Below, piece after piece: positions 50,333 to 62,689 of a stretch of 64,000 nucleotides of DNA. Numbering within the stretch: the stretch's first letter is position 1; each line of letters starts with the position of its first letter. Position numbers and translations under genes: made by a program. Under the pieces are notes generated by a model, which worked only from the letters and a program-made list of their open reading frames with translations, was not told the origin of the DNA and did not search any database. Source of the stretch: Formicarius rufipectus (Eukaryota; Chordata; Aves; Passeriformes; Formicariidae); the NCBI GenBank assembly GCA_013399695.1, contig VXAU01000750.1, positions 553,568-617,567 on the forward strand. Reading direction: 5' to 3'.

Positions 50333-51984
50333 TCTATGAAATGCAGGATGAATGAATTTGGAGTCAGTTCAAGGATGCTAAGCAATGCACAAGCTACCCT
50401 CATGCAGGAGTGGTAATGGCATTCAGTACAAACCACAGGGTTGGGTTTGAAATTTGTGAGGTGGCTTTTCAGTCCAGAAGGAATTCATCCTTTCTTAGAC
50501 TGGATGCAAGCATGATTGCACTGAAGCTTTAATGGCTGATAGGTGTAGAAACACTGTTGTACCTTTGGTGTAGCGCTGTTTTCTTTTATGTAGATTTTCT
50601 TCCAGTAGAAAATGAAGGACTTAAAATGTGCAATCCAGCTTAATTCCATCCCAAATATACTGAAAAAAGGAATGCAAATGGTGTCAAGCAGGTTGGCATC
50701 ATGCAGCATTTGACTGGATTCCTCCTTTTTAAAATATTCCGTTTTGCTTATACACTGCCATTGAAGTTCAAAGCACAGTATTTGGTTCATTTAACAACTG
50801 CAGACACTCCATTAGCCCTTTTCACCACCAGCTTCGCATCTCATATGCCTGCCTGATCCATCTGTCACATTTTGTCAAATGCAAGCACTCTCAGGGAGCA
50901 GCCATGATTGCAAAATGGGGCTCCAACCTGGATATCCACTGAACCACAGACTAAATTTTTAATAATAGAAGAGCAAATGGAACCTCTGTAATCAGGAGGA
51001 CTATGAGCCAGGAGGAATGGTTACATTAATGTAGATGTGTGGTGGGCAGTAAGACATGTAAATCTTCACTGAATGGATAATGGAAGGACAGTAATATCAG
51101 GTTAGATTACACAGTCAGTGTTCTGCCTTTGAAAGCACCCAGTAAAAGATGCTGAGAAGAAACCTGAATAGGCCAAGTACCCAGAATCCTTTCCTGGTGC
51201 TTATCTCCTTGGCTCAAAACAAAAGAGCACACAAAGCCTCGTAGATTTGGCTTTTCAGAATAGAAATGGATGATAGGGAATTCATTGCCATCTAAACAAA
51301 TATACCTCGGCAATCTGGCCACTGACATTTACATACTCAATTAATATGCAGTTTGACTGTAGGAGGGTAGAAAATTCTATCCTTCCAAAGAGTAGCAGGA
51401 GGAGCTGTTTTAGTATGTTATTGTGAAGACTTATGTGTTTATTATATGCATATAAATCCCTTTCTGGCTCTGCACATGAAGTCATGCATATACACACACA
51501 CATACATAAAGAGTATACATCTATAGCAGAAATCTGTTACACTGATTTCTTACTGTCATTCTGACAGAAATTGTGACTTATGTTAAGTGCAGAATATTTA
51601 ATTTTTGTAGCAACAGCTGTATCATGGTGCAAATAACTTCTTCCCTGTCTATATGGACTATATATTTTTTTAATATCCTTCCATGCAAATTGCGAGGTAA
51701 TCTCCTTGAAAATAAGTCACAAGTCTCGTCCTGCAAAATAATAGAAAAGCTAATATCATTCTGGTACTAAAAACTCAACATAGAGGAATAACTTTTGCCA
51801 TTAAAGTTATTTAGACTATATACATATCAGGGTAGTGCATAACAATATAAGAACAGCTGTACTAGTTAAGTCATACATTCACTACCCTCCTTGGGGAGTA
51901 GTGAGTAAAGTGCTTAGGAAAAGACTTTCATAAAAGAGTAAACACTGAGCATTTTCTTAGTATATTCTCTCATTTTCAGACAAC
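50333..51984. other. Unique noncoding DNA
   Basis: No gene. A short AC microsatellite lies at 51486-51508. I recognise nothing else. Confidence 0.5.
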
Positions 51985-52320
51985 CTGTGGCAGTAAGATT
52001 TTCTGAGCCAGAGGCTGCATGCACATCTTTGTGCTTAATGGCCCTTAATGGATTTTTTTTTTCCTAATCATTTGCCTAATTATTTTTTTAACTCATTTAT
52101 CCTTTTAGCCTTCGCAACATCCTGTGGCCATGAGTTCCACAATTTAATTACGTGTTATGTGAATAAGTACTTCCTTTTGACCCTGGATGCATTAAGAATA
52201 TTTTATCTGTGCTTTTTCTTTCCTTTTTTTATTTTTTTTCCTGATGCCCAAGCAGCAGGAGCTAACTGCTTGGAAACATTGTTCTTTAGACTTTACCTCA
52301 GTGTCCTTTGAATCAGAAAT
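51985..52320 (-). mobile_element. Ancient CR1/L3-like LINE relic, antisense
   Basis: The diagnostic part is 'ttagccttcgcaacatcctg' then 'tggccatgagttccaca', 'gttatgtgaataagtacttc' and 'ctttt'. It matches the old amniote CR1 antisense consensus known from turtles and crocodilians (ccttcacaacatcct-tggc-agttccaca-tgtgtgaag-aatacttcc). The flanks are heavily decayed, so the outer limits are approximate. Confidence 0.65.
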
Positions 52321-55300
52321 GGCCCTTTTGATGTTGGTATGAGAAAGTACATGGACTATGAACTGTACATAAAAGCTACCTCTATCTTGATGTGTGCAAG
52401 AAATATATTTCTAGTCCAGCTTTTCCTCTTGTTCTTTCCTTTAGTTTTACAGACTGTGGGTCCCTGATCATTTTTTGGGGTCTCAGCCTTTATGAATCCA
52501 AACCTGTAGGAACTGTGAAGAGTGAAGGAATTAAAACAAAGTCAGTCAACACCAATAGAAACACAAAACAACAATAAACAAATGAAACCCAAACAAAAAC
52601 CAAAACAAAGAGAAGAAAAACCAAACCAACCAACCAAAAAAACCAAATCCCCCAAACTGAAACCCAAAAGACGTAGTAAGTTTGAAATAAAAATATTGAA
52701 AAATACTAAATTTGTCCTGAACAGTGTATGAGAAAAAGAACACTAGTCTTCATATTTCCTAAGTTAGTTAAATTCTTTATGGCCACTGCAGATCTAGTTT
52801 TATTCTATAGTTGCTCTTGCATCTGTCATTGGTGAGTTTAACCCAAAGAAATGAGGCATATTTGAATACCAAGGTTTGATCATTAAAAATAAAGAAGTCA
52901 ACATCTTTAATAGAAGAAGTGGGAACAACAGGTCTTTTGAATCAGTATAAAACACTCCCATTCGAGTCATTTTTCACTACATTACTAAATGTGGATTTGT
53001 GGCTACACCTGAGGTGCCGTACTCTAAAAATGTCAGCTTTACAACTTTTGATTTAGTCTGACAGAGGTGAAAGAAATCAAGTGAAGAATAAATCTGATGA
53101 AATCTCTGAAGCCAAGGTTATATTTCAGGCTAACTGAAAGAATCACTTTTGTGGAGAAAGTACTTTATTTTAATCTGACTGCCAGCATTTTTGTGCCAAT
53201 TTTATTTCAAGTTTTTTCTTCAAAGTTCTCCAGCAACTGTTCTTCCGATGGCCTTGAGTCAGTCACTGCTGACCAGAGGACAATAAATAATAATAATACA
53301 TGATGTGCATAATATCCTTCCTAGAGAGATTATCACAAATTATTTTGCACCCTGTTGAGCATATCATGACTCCTGGTGTGCTGCTTGGCAGTTCTCTGCC
53401 CTCCAAATGCACTGCTTGGTCATTTCCTATATCCCGCGGTTTCTGACTGTGTCATGTAGATTATCTTTCCTCTTGTTTTGCCATAGGTAGTGATATAAAA
53501 CTCTATTTGTAATACTGAACTTACCAAATGGTATTTCAGAACCTTTAGTGTAAATGTACAGACCTCATGTAAGCGGTTTAATACATTTCCTGTAAGTTTT
53601 TCAATTGGCAACATCCCAGTCTGGAAGATCAACTATGTGTAAGTTCAGTATTTTTATATTACAGCAATTGAAGATGTGAGATGTACTTTAATAGGAAAGG
53701 TAATACAGCTTGATTACCTGATATGAGATTATGAGGCTGTTATTCAGCCACCTAGGCCTGCTCATAAAGCAGGTCTTGTTTTTAACTAAAGAAATACTGA
53801 GTGAAACAAGGGAATAGGTACCTTGTCAGACACCTCTTGTGCTAAATGGAGAAAATCATTGTGGTTTGAATCTTGCTGATTCATCCCCATGATGTTTTAA
53901 GAGTACAGCTGAAACAGCTGGTGAGTGTGATGACTCTCCAAACACCAGGGGGAAAAAAGAAACAACAACAAAAAAAGAACTTATCAATATGAAAATACAT
54001 TCTGTACCTGATTTGATAGCACTAATAGGCCAGCAACAACAAAGGTCTGTTTCCTGGAATCAAAAGGTCTCTGGCCTCTTGCCATGTAAGGAGGGAGGCG
54101 AAGGGTGGGTGGAGGCATCTGCCTGCTTGCTCTCTCTTGCGCAACCAGAGTTTCACAGCTCAGTCTTCCATTTTCTGGATGTTTTCGTCCTTATTTTTAG
54201 CATTTTTGAGCCTTGGAATACACAAGGAATTTGGAATTAAAACCAAGGCAACCTCAAGACTTAGCTGACTTAAATGTTTATATGCCTCACAAGGTATCCT
54301 GTTGTCATAGCCAGACTTCAAGCAACAGATGATTCCTTCTTGAGGAAACTACATTATGAAAATCTGGAAGGTTCTCAGTGCTACAAGTTGTTCTTATTTC
54401 TTATGTTGCATTGTTTAGCCTAAGATATTCTGATCCAGGTCCTTTTCTAGGAAATAACTAATAGCTTGCTATTTCAAACCAAAAGGTGGTTCAAACATAG
54501 CAATATTAAAAACAGTAACATATTTCCCATTTAAAATTTACACTACACTAGCCTTTTGAGGTTTCTATGGGGGAAAATATTGAGCAATATTAGCTTGCTT
54601 AGTTATAACATTTTAGCTTGTTACTGATTTTAAATGCCTGTTATATACAAAAGTGTCCTCACCTAAATACTTTATCTCAGAAATAATTTATTTCAGATTT
54701 TTCTTTCAGAGTTCAAAAATTTTGTAGAATTTTTAGAGCTAATATCTACCATTTCCTTGCAACAACAAGACTATGTCAAACAATTTCTACAGCTGTATGT
54801 TGAGGAGTCCGTGCTTTCACCACAGGAGTCTTTGTCTAGGGTCTGGTGAAAATAGAAATACTGGTCTATGTTGGTTTATATTGTTTCTACAAGTAGCAGT
54901 GATTGTCCCCAGGATCTGCTAGAAAAAGGGAAGAAATGCCTATGGAGACTATCAGAAAGACAAGGCTTGGTCACAGGGGCCTCTCAGGTTCTGGTGAGCT
55001 CTTCCAGCATTATAAATTGGTTAGTTTTAGGGAGGTAAACTGTTAGTACATGTTCTGCATGCAGTGTTTGAGTCCTTGCTTTCCCTCGGGGTAAAAAACT
55101 AACATGTAAACATATATATACATACACATGCATGTAAGCGGATGTCTATATATTATATACGAATATTTATGGATGGGCAACTGCTACTTTGGAAGCTAAA
55201 TGAAAAATAAGCCTTTTTATCTTACCATCTGGAAAGAACTTAATTTCTGTTCTCATCTTGTTTTGTCTCACAATTTCTGTTCGTGTCCCTTTTAATCTGT

Positions 55301-55814
55301 CCTCCTATCTCAAATCTTCATATTTTCACCTCTAATAGTTTGATGTATCTTACCCTATATAGAGCTGACATAGAGCATATGGTTGATTACTGAGCACAGA
55401 AGTTATTAACTGGGATTCCTATAGAGAAGCTATCCATGCCACCACTAAGGGTATCACTAAAATTTAAATAATCATGAATATTTCATTAAATAAAATAATA
55501 AAATCTGTTGCTCTTCCCGCAAAACCCTACTCAAGCCTAAGTCAAATATTTTTGCCAGTCTGAATGTTTTATTGCTTCTTTTTCTTGGAAGAACTGAAGA
55601 GCAACAGGATTTACTCAATCAGTACTTTCTTTAAAGGGATTTTACTGATGCTGGCTGTTTGAAAATAACCGTTTTAGATTGGTCTGACAAACACTAATTG
55701 ATGGATAGTGAAAGCATTCTACAAGTATCTAGAATTATTCTCAGCATACTTAGGTATCAGAAAAAGTGTGACCGTCAGGACTAGCGATATGATCATTCCC
55801 CTGCACTCAGCAAC
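52321..55814. other. Unique noncoding DNA
   Basis: No gene. A long A/C-rich tract lies at 52540-52675. A TA/CA microsatellite lies at 55110-55135. ATA/TAA low complexity occurs at 53284-53300. Confidence 0.5.
52540..52675. repeat. A/C-rich low-complexity tract
   Basis: AAACC/AAAAC units on plus (GT-rich on minus). It yields spurious Lys/Pro/Gln-rich or Phe/Trp/Gly-rich frames on the two strands. Confidence 0.8.
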
Positions 55815-56010
55815 TTGAATCCTGTGCTCAGTTTTGGATCCCTCACTGTGAGAAAACCGTTGTGGTGCTGGAGTGTGTCAGAGAAGGGCAACAGAGTTGG
55901 GGAAGGGTCTGGAGCACAAGGTTGGCCTCTGTACTTGGCAGTGTGGGGTTAATGGTAGGACTTGATGTACTTGAGGGTCTTTTCTAACCTAAATTATTCC
56001 ATAATCTGTG
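55815..56010 (+). mobile_element. CR1 LINE fragment with internal deletion
   Basis: Sense CR1. 'tgtgctcagttttggatccc', 'gtggtgctggagtgtgtcag', 'agaagggcaacagagttg' and 'gaagggtctggagcacaagg' are the mid-3' part. The sequence then jumps to the terminal 'ggtaggacttgatgtacttg', 'agggtcttttctaaccta' and 'aattattccat'. About 300 bases of the usual sequence between them are missing. Confidence 0.9.
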
Positions 56011-57187
56011 AACTGGAAGTAAGGCAGAACTGAAAATGTCTATAAAATCATGTATTCAAACAAATCTGGGCAAATGAAGTGAACACTTTTGTTTAGTAAT
56101 TTGCTTATTCTCTGCAGTATTATGAGAGTTGCATCTTTACCTTAGAGTTAGTATTATAATGGCACTTAATATGGGCAGTGTATAAACACAAGTCAGGATT
56201 GGGCTCTGTCAGGTCCCAGTGCCATAATTATGCTACTTCTCTCATCCAGTTCAGGTATCTTGACCATCTTGGTGTGGAAATGAGGGTCCACAGGTGGGAC
56301 CTTGGTAGTACTTGCTATTTGAATGATAAAGAGCTGGGATTCAGGGCACACCTTCAGCCCTGGTAGCACAAAAGCTTTCCACTTCCTCCTGAGACCCATC
56401 AGATCTCCAAGCCCCTTGTTCAGATGTGCCTTGGTTGCCTGGGCACAGTGCACTTCTCTGGGCAGTCATCAGGTGTCTTCTTCACCACAAACCAAACCAC
56501 TTCTCCTCAGAAGAGGGAGAGAAGCATGCCAGTGAATTCTGGATATATCTGCCTATGATTAGTGCTCTTCCCACAGATTACACCTGAGTAAGCTTGCAAA
56601 CAGAGCTGATGAAAGCCATGGGAATGCACTCAGCCATCAGTCTTTAGGAAAAATGAGACTCTAGGTCTAGGCACAATCCTCTTTCACTTTAGTATGCACT
56701 TAAATAAGTCAGATCCATCCCATACTTTTCAAACCATTCGTAGTACAAACACATAAGTGTTTGGTTTATTTTTCAAGTAATCTCTTTCTTACTGCATTTA
56801 TGCAAAACTTTGACCCCACTTCTCCCTTAGAACATTACTGGCATGGCATGCAAGATCAGCTAGAATTTCAGGAACAGGAAAGGGTCAAATAGCATAACTA
56901 ATTGCACTTCTATGAAAGACAACAGAACACAAGTTCACTAAATTCAGCCTGCAAAGCAACCACCACCATTTAAATGCTGAACACCCATTTGAACCACAAC
57001 CCGTTATTTACCATACACTTTAAAAATCCAAGCTTAAAAAATCTCCAGGAAGGTGCACAGCATAATAAGCAGCTTTTCTGTTGTGTTTCTTCCACATTTT
57101 AAAATCAGTACAAGTATAATGTGTAATTTGATGGTTGCTTGGGTGTTAGCATTGTTCGTGTTTCAGAGTGGATTTTCTGATGTTATT
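56011..57187. other. Unique noncoding DNA
   Basis: No gene or recognisable repeat. The overlapping frames at 56178-56535 lack any domain. Confidence 0.5.
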
Positions 57188-57205
57188 AACTGTTTACCTC
57201 CACGT
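57188..57205 (+). repeat. Left target-site duplication of SINE
   Basis: AACTGTTTACCTCCACGT matches AACTGTTTACCTACAGGT at 57574-57591 at 16 of 18 positions. The right copy abuts the AAC tail of the SINE. Confidence 0.75.
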
Positions 57206-57330
57206 TTGTGTCATTTGGTGGCAAAGAGGACAAGGTGAGGTCTTCCCCTGGTGCTCTGACCCACGTGGGCTCCCAGGATTTCTCAACAGCCTGACATTAT
57301 TGCTTTTCTGTTTGTATGTTACACTTGAGA
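57206..57330 (+). other. Extra 5' segment inside the SINE target-site duplication
   Basis: About 125 bp lie between the left target-site duplication and the tRNA-like head. The segment has no tRNA features and I do not recognise it. It may be a 5' part of a composite element, a co-retrotransposed upstream sequence, or part of an older insertion. Confidence 0.45.
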
Positions 57331-57573
57331 GGCGGCGGGCGTTGGCCGAGTGCCGTAGGCCCCCGCCTGTGGAGCCGGCTCCTCCTCTGAGGACGCTGGT
57401 TCGAATCCTGGAGGAACTCGCTGTCACCGTTCGAGCTGCTCGGCCGTGGCACGATGAACCTCAGGAGTAAAGGGAGTGGGGCCAGTTCTGCGCACCCTGT
57501 GCCTCACTTAAAAAATCCGTTGCACAGGCTTATCCCGAGATCTTCATTCGCGAAGTCCAGCCAACAACAACAA
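57331..57573 (+). mobile_element. tRNA-derived SINE with RTE-like body and tail
   Basis: The head (57331-57407) resembles a class II tRNA (Leu or Ser): A box 'tggccgagtg' with the 'taggc' that follows, and B box 'ggttcgaatcc' at a spacing that fits a long variable arm. The body (57408-57529) matches the 5' region of the RTE copy at 48172-48293. The tail (57530-57573) has 'cttcattcgcgaagtccagc', like the RTE 3' UTR 'cttcgttcgcaaagtctagc' at 43789-43808, and ends in an (AAC)n run. The SINE was therefore probably copied by RTE machinery recognising this tail. The 5' head would give it a Pol III promoter. Frames crossing it are not genes. Confidence 0.88.
57564..57573. repeat. (AAC)n tail of the SINE
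   Basis: A short AAC tandem after 'cagcc', replacing the ATG tail seen on the LINE copy. Confidence 0.8.
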
Positions 57574-57591
57574 CAACTGTTTACCTACAGG
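57574..57591 (+). repeat. Right target-site duplication of SINE
   Basis: Pairs with 57188-57205 at 16 of 18 bases. Confidence 0.75.
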
Positions 57592-60500
57592 TCTTATATG
57601 AAAGCATTTTCTCATTCTTCCCTAGTGTTCTCAGTCAGTTCAGTCTCTATGTAATTCCTCTTCTGTAGTTCTCCACTTCTCCATTGGACAGTTCTCCAGT
57701 GTTGGGTCTCCTAACCTCTAACCAGAAAATCTGATGCTTCAGAATTGTTTAGAATAAGTATTTAATGTTAGAACTTTGTTTACCCTTTGCTTATGCTGAA
57801 GAGGACTGCAGAAGGATTCTTCTAGTCTGTATGTCTGTTACGAGTGATTCAAGATGTTCTTAAAAGTTCACCTTTTAAATGCTAAATTTACTTCCTTTAT
57901 GACAGTCTGTGGCAGATAGGAAGATTTAGGTTTTCTATCTTTGGAGGGTTTTTTTGACTGTGAAAATACAGATTCTTAAAAAGACATCCTAGACTTGACC
58001 TTATCCACTCTTTGGAATGGTAGTTAGCATTAGGGTAATATGTTTTTCAGGGAATTATATACATAGAAGTTTTGGAAATTTGCCCTGTTCTCTGTTAGCA
58101 GTAGGTGCACTAAACAAACAAACCCATGAGATTTGCACTGGTGGCAAATGATGCTGGAAGAAATCATAGTACTCACTGACCAGCCTGTGTTTTCTGGTCT
58201 GACATCAGTCTTAAGAACTGTAATAAATTCACATTAAAAGTTACAGAGCTATTGATGCACTAGAAAGACCTGAAACCTAGATGATAATATTTGTTAGGTG
58301 CAAATACAATCAGGGGAACTGCAGCCACAACCAGCTCTTTCCTATTCTTTCTCAAAACATGACAACAAGTAGGCTATGTGCAATAGCTAAATGTCCAGTT
58401 GTCATTTTAGCTCACTTAAACCCACTTGATCAAGCCAGGAGCGCTAAATACAAACTGGCAGTCACTCTTCCTTTTAGGAAGCAAGTCGATATTTGGGCTA
58501 TGTGCAGCAGATGCGTAGCTAATGCAATAAATATGGTGCTTAGATCTTGTATATAAGAAAATGAAAACTGCATATATTTTTTAGCTCTTTTTTGTCTATT
58601 CAGCAAAGAAGGATTTCTCCTGTATTTCACGTTCGAAAGGCAGACAATTGTTGTAGGTGACTTGGAATATTTTTGGACGCTTGTTTATCAGCATAAAAGA
58701 TTAAAGCTTTATGAATAAGTATAAAAATTCTGCAGAGCTTTTGAACTTCAGAAATCCTCTTGTGGTAGCTTCTTGAATTAATATATTTATGATCTATATA
58801 TTGGAGGTATTCAGACTTATAATATGTTACGAATACTGTTATGTGTATTAATCAGCAAGCTTCTGTGATTTCATTCAAATCAAGTCCACTAGGGCTCCTC
58901 TCATTTTGTTAACTCAATCTTTTAATTTTTTTTCTCTCTGTGACTTAGGGAGTGTCTGCTTGGCTAATTTCCCCATGGCTTTATATCACCCTCCTCCAAT
59001 GCTCACAAGCAACATAGAAAAGACAAGAGAGATGGAGGAAAGACAAGATTCAAGACGGGTGCTCAAAAATAGCTTAGCAGTCAGATGTTTTGTAGCAGAA
59101 TGGAATAACTTGTTCCACATAAACTGGATTACTCAGCACTTGTGTAAACTAACCTTATATCCCTTCCTTCAAGTGTATCCAGACATCGCCCATACCTCAG
59201 TTTAATTAGGGTGAGGGTTTCTCTGTAATGTGATGCGATATAATATCAAGTGCACACAAATATTTGGCTAGACAAACATCTGCATTTTCACTTCTGAAAC
59301 CAATCAGAGTCTGAAAAATGATGGAAATGGGTTAACCCATGCCTATGAGCAAAAGTCCTGCAGTCATTTAATGAACAATGCCTGCTTTGTTATATAGGCT
59401 GAAAATCACTCTGATAAATATGTGGTAAGGCTACAGGGCGTCTAATCCTCTTACATCTTTCTGTTATTTACCACTTTGTAGAGGAACACCTTTCTCAGCA
59501 GACATTCCTTCTGAAAGAACACAAGTTTGTTAGTGCTAGACAATGATTAAACAGTTGAGGTCATTAGGGAAAACCTAAAGTATCAGTGAAAAGTTGCCCT
59601 GTTATGTCCTGAAAGCATATGGAGAAGGAGCAGTGAGGGGGGAGCCATAGTCACAGTAGATACCTGTGGCAAATACCTAACCAAATAGATACCTATGGCA
59701 AAAGAGTTTGACTTTCTCTTCCTGTGTCTTCTCTCACATGAAAAGATTCCTCTTGTAGTAGGTGGAATATGACTGCACTTAGAAGTCAGTCAGCAGCACT
59801 AATGTTCACAAGTTGCTTCCCACACTAGTGTTCCTTTGTCAGGTTGAACTGGTATCTTTTTAGGAGATGTATAGTTTAGCCAAGCACTGGCAGCTCTAAT
59901 GTACTCAGCTTCCTTTGCCTGTGCCCTTTCCTTTGGGTTCGCTCACTGCTGTAGATTCTTTATTATCTCGGCAAACTGATATTCAGGAGCTCTTTTTCTT
60001 CCATTGGAAGGCATTTTAGGATTTTCTCTCTCGAAATACTGTCCCTGATTAGCTCAATGGATGTAGAATAAGATTGTAAGACTGTTTTGCTGTTTTCTCT
60101 AAATGTTGTCACTGCAAACGCAGCAGAAGTAAAAGCACTTGTCAGCTTGGTGCATTGTTTGTATTTTGCAACTAACAGGAACAGTCTAGCTTTTTGTCCT
60201 CTTTTGAAAATCCCAGAGACCTTGATTTTGCACATAAAAGATCTGGCAACAATCCCACAGATCTCTCTTCTAAGTGCGTGCCAAGAGATTGAGTTAAAAA
60301 ATTCAAAGAGAAAAGATTTGTGGCAATATGGATAAAAAAAATCCATCCTCTCTTTTCACCAACTTTAAAACTCTTTCATTTTACGGTATCATGATGTCTG
60401 AAATATATGCAATATTCTTCAAAGCTTGCCTTCGCTTTAGCAGCTGCTCTGGGTAACAAAACCAAACCAAAAGAGCTCTTTGGAAAAGCCTTCTCTTTTA

Positions 60501-62689
60501 GCAAAAAAACAAAACCAAACCAAACCAAAACAAACAAAAAAACCCCACACAAACAAAAAAAACCAAAACCAAAACAAAACCCAAAACCAAAAAACCCCCA
60601 AAAAACAAAGTGTTTTTCTGCTCACCTTTAAAGACCATGTGCTCGATATCTAATTCCATTTTCATGGGTCACAAATCATTATGGTTTTGTGTTGTGCTGT
60701 CCAATTCCCATGGTAGGTCACAGAGTAGGTGCCATTGCAGGGAAGCCTGGCAGTGATTTTCCCTTTGTTTTGGGAAGAGCAGCTCTTCTAGTGCTGCACC
60801 AGCAACCATCACACCTCCAAAACCAGCCCGTCCATTCTTACCTTTGCTAACACTTGTAACTACTGTGCTGAGGTTTTAATAAAGAGACGAGGAGAATGAA
60901 AATCACCTTCAGATGTGGCCAGTGAGCAATTTGAAGGATTAAAAAGAGATCTTGCATGTTTAAAGACAGGAGAGAAAAGGAGCTGATATCTGGACACCTT
61001 ATAGATAAGCTTGGCAGGGTGAAAGTTCAGCAAATTTCCTTCAGGAACTTAATTATTGGAAAGAAAGTGGAGTTTTCTCTGTATAATTTTCTCATTTAAA
61101 AGTCAGTTTCTTCACTTTTGCTTTTCATTTTTACAAATGCCTTAATTATACAGGTGGGGCTGTTTCATCTCCTTGCTGTATTTGGGTATGTAGGAATATT
61201 CATAGCTGAGAATTTCCTTCTTCATTGTAATTAGCATATAATACTATTTCCCAGGTGGATGGTAGAGAGGTGTTTGTCTACACTCAGGAAAAATAACATG
61301 TGTAAATCACATGAAAACCCACACTTTTTTTTTTTTTCTGTTTTATGTAAAGGTGTAGTACTGTTATTAATGGGGTATTTTGGTTTAATAGACAATGCTG
61401 CTATGTTTTAACACTTCAATATGTTCAAAAGTAGATCCTGGGGAAAAAAAAAAATCATTTACTTAAATAGCTTACATGGCAGGCAAGTGTATGAGAGTCA
61501 ATGGAAATCAATACCAAAAGAGACATTTCTACTACTAGGCCTTTGAAAGAGATGTATAGACAAGGCTGTTAATTGGTTTTCAATGGAATAATTTTCAGTG
61601 GAGTTCATAGTTATTCAGTTGTAGGCATTCTCAGTCCACTGTAATTTCCTTTTAACTTCCAAATGGTCCACTTTCTATGGAGCATTTATAAAAGAAAAAC
61701 ATTAATTTGCCACTTTGAGGCAGTCTGTTTGATTTCTATAGTATCAAATGGCTTTGTGTTTTCACTGTCACCTGTATTGCGCTGATTTTTATAAGCAATA
61801 TGTTACAAACGTTAAGAAACAATTTATCATTTCTGTTCTTGAGCTCAGAATATTTTAGCAGTCTTAGTTTGCAAGGCGAGTTTTCAACATGCTACCTCTG
61901 AAGTTGCTACCTGCTTCCTTTTCAAAAATCCCATGGGAATAAGCCCCGATACATGTGTGTCCCTCCTTGTGCCTGTTCCTCCACCATCAGAGTTACTTAT
62001 AATTAATTTTCTGAAGTTTGGTCACCATTTGCTGTACATACAACTCACTAGCTGAATTTGGTAACGTTCTTCTACGGAGGGAACTAAACTACCATGGAAT
62101 ATGGCACCCTTGATTGTGCTACAGGGGCTGTGCCAGCTTTGAACACAGTTTAAATTAAGTGGCAGAAGAGAGTAGGGGTGCCTAAAAAGTATCTGCCAAC
62201 TCTAGGCATGTCAGTGAAACCTCCACTGCCTTGACAACCTTGTGCATGCCATATATAACTACAGTGTGGGATAGCAAGTCCCGTGGCAGGGAGGGGTTTT
62301 CACTGGAAAAAATTCTGTGAAATCCTTTAGGAGGACAAGCTGGGAGCAGCCCTAGATAGAAGCAAAGCTGGATAAAAGCCGAGTTAGAAGCCAGAAAAGA
62401 TATCCTCACTTCGAAGTATGCTTCATCCCTCCAAGAATGTGGTGTAAAGAGCCTGAACATTTCAGACGACAGAAAGATTTTAGCCTATAAACAACCTACC
62501 CCACCCTAATTTTGGGTATATAGAAGTAGTTTTTGGGTGCTTACAAACAGCCAAAACTAATGCTTTTATAATGATATATGATGACAATAAAGTTGCTAAT
62601 AATTAAAATATTATGGCAATATTAACTTAAAGCTGCGTTTGTTCACATATTGAACATTAAGAAAATAGCAGTGGGATGTTCAATCCAAC
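57592..62689. other. Unique noncoding DNA
   Basis: No gene seen. An A/C-rich tract lies at 60460-60610 and T or A homopolymers near 61324-61340 and 61442-61453. The 127-codon minus frame at 59963-60346 lacks any recognisable domain. Confidence 0.5.
60460..60610. repeat. A/C-rich low-complexity tract
   Basis: AAACC, AAAAC and AAACCCC units on plus, GT-rich on minus. It has the same character as the other GT tracts but the opposite orientation. Confidence 0.85.

Noticed and set aside
52522..52731. Lys/Pro/Gln-rich small protein
   Set aside because: It is translation of an A/C-rich low-complexity tract.
57331..57407. Functional tRNA gene
   Set aside because: The A and B boxes are good, but there is no proper acceptor stem closure and the sequence continues directly into an RTE-like body and tail. 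It is a SINE head.
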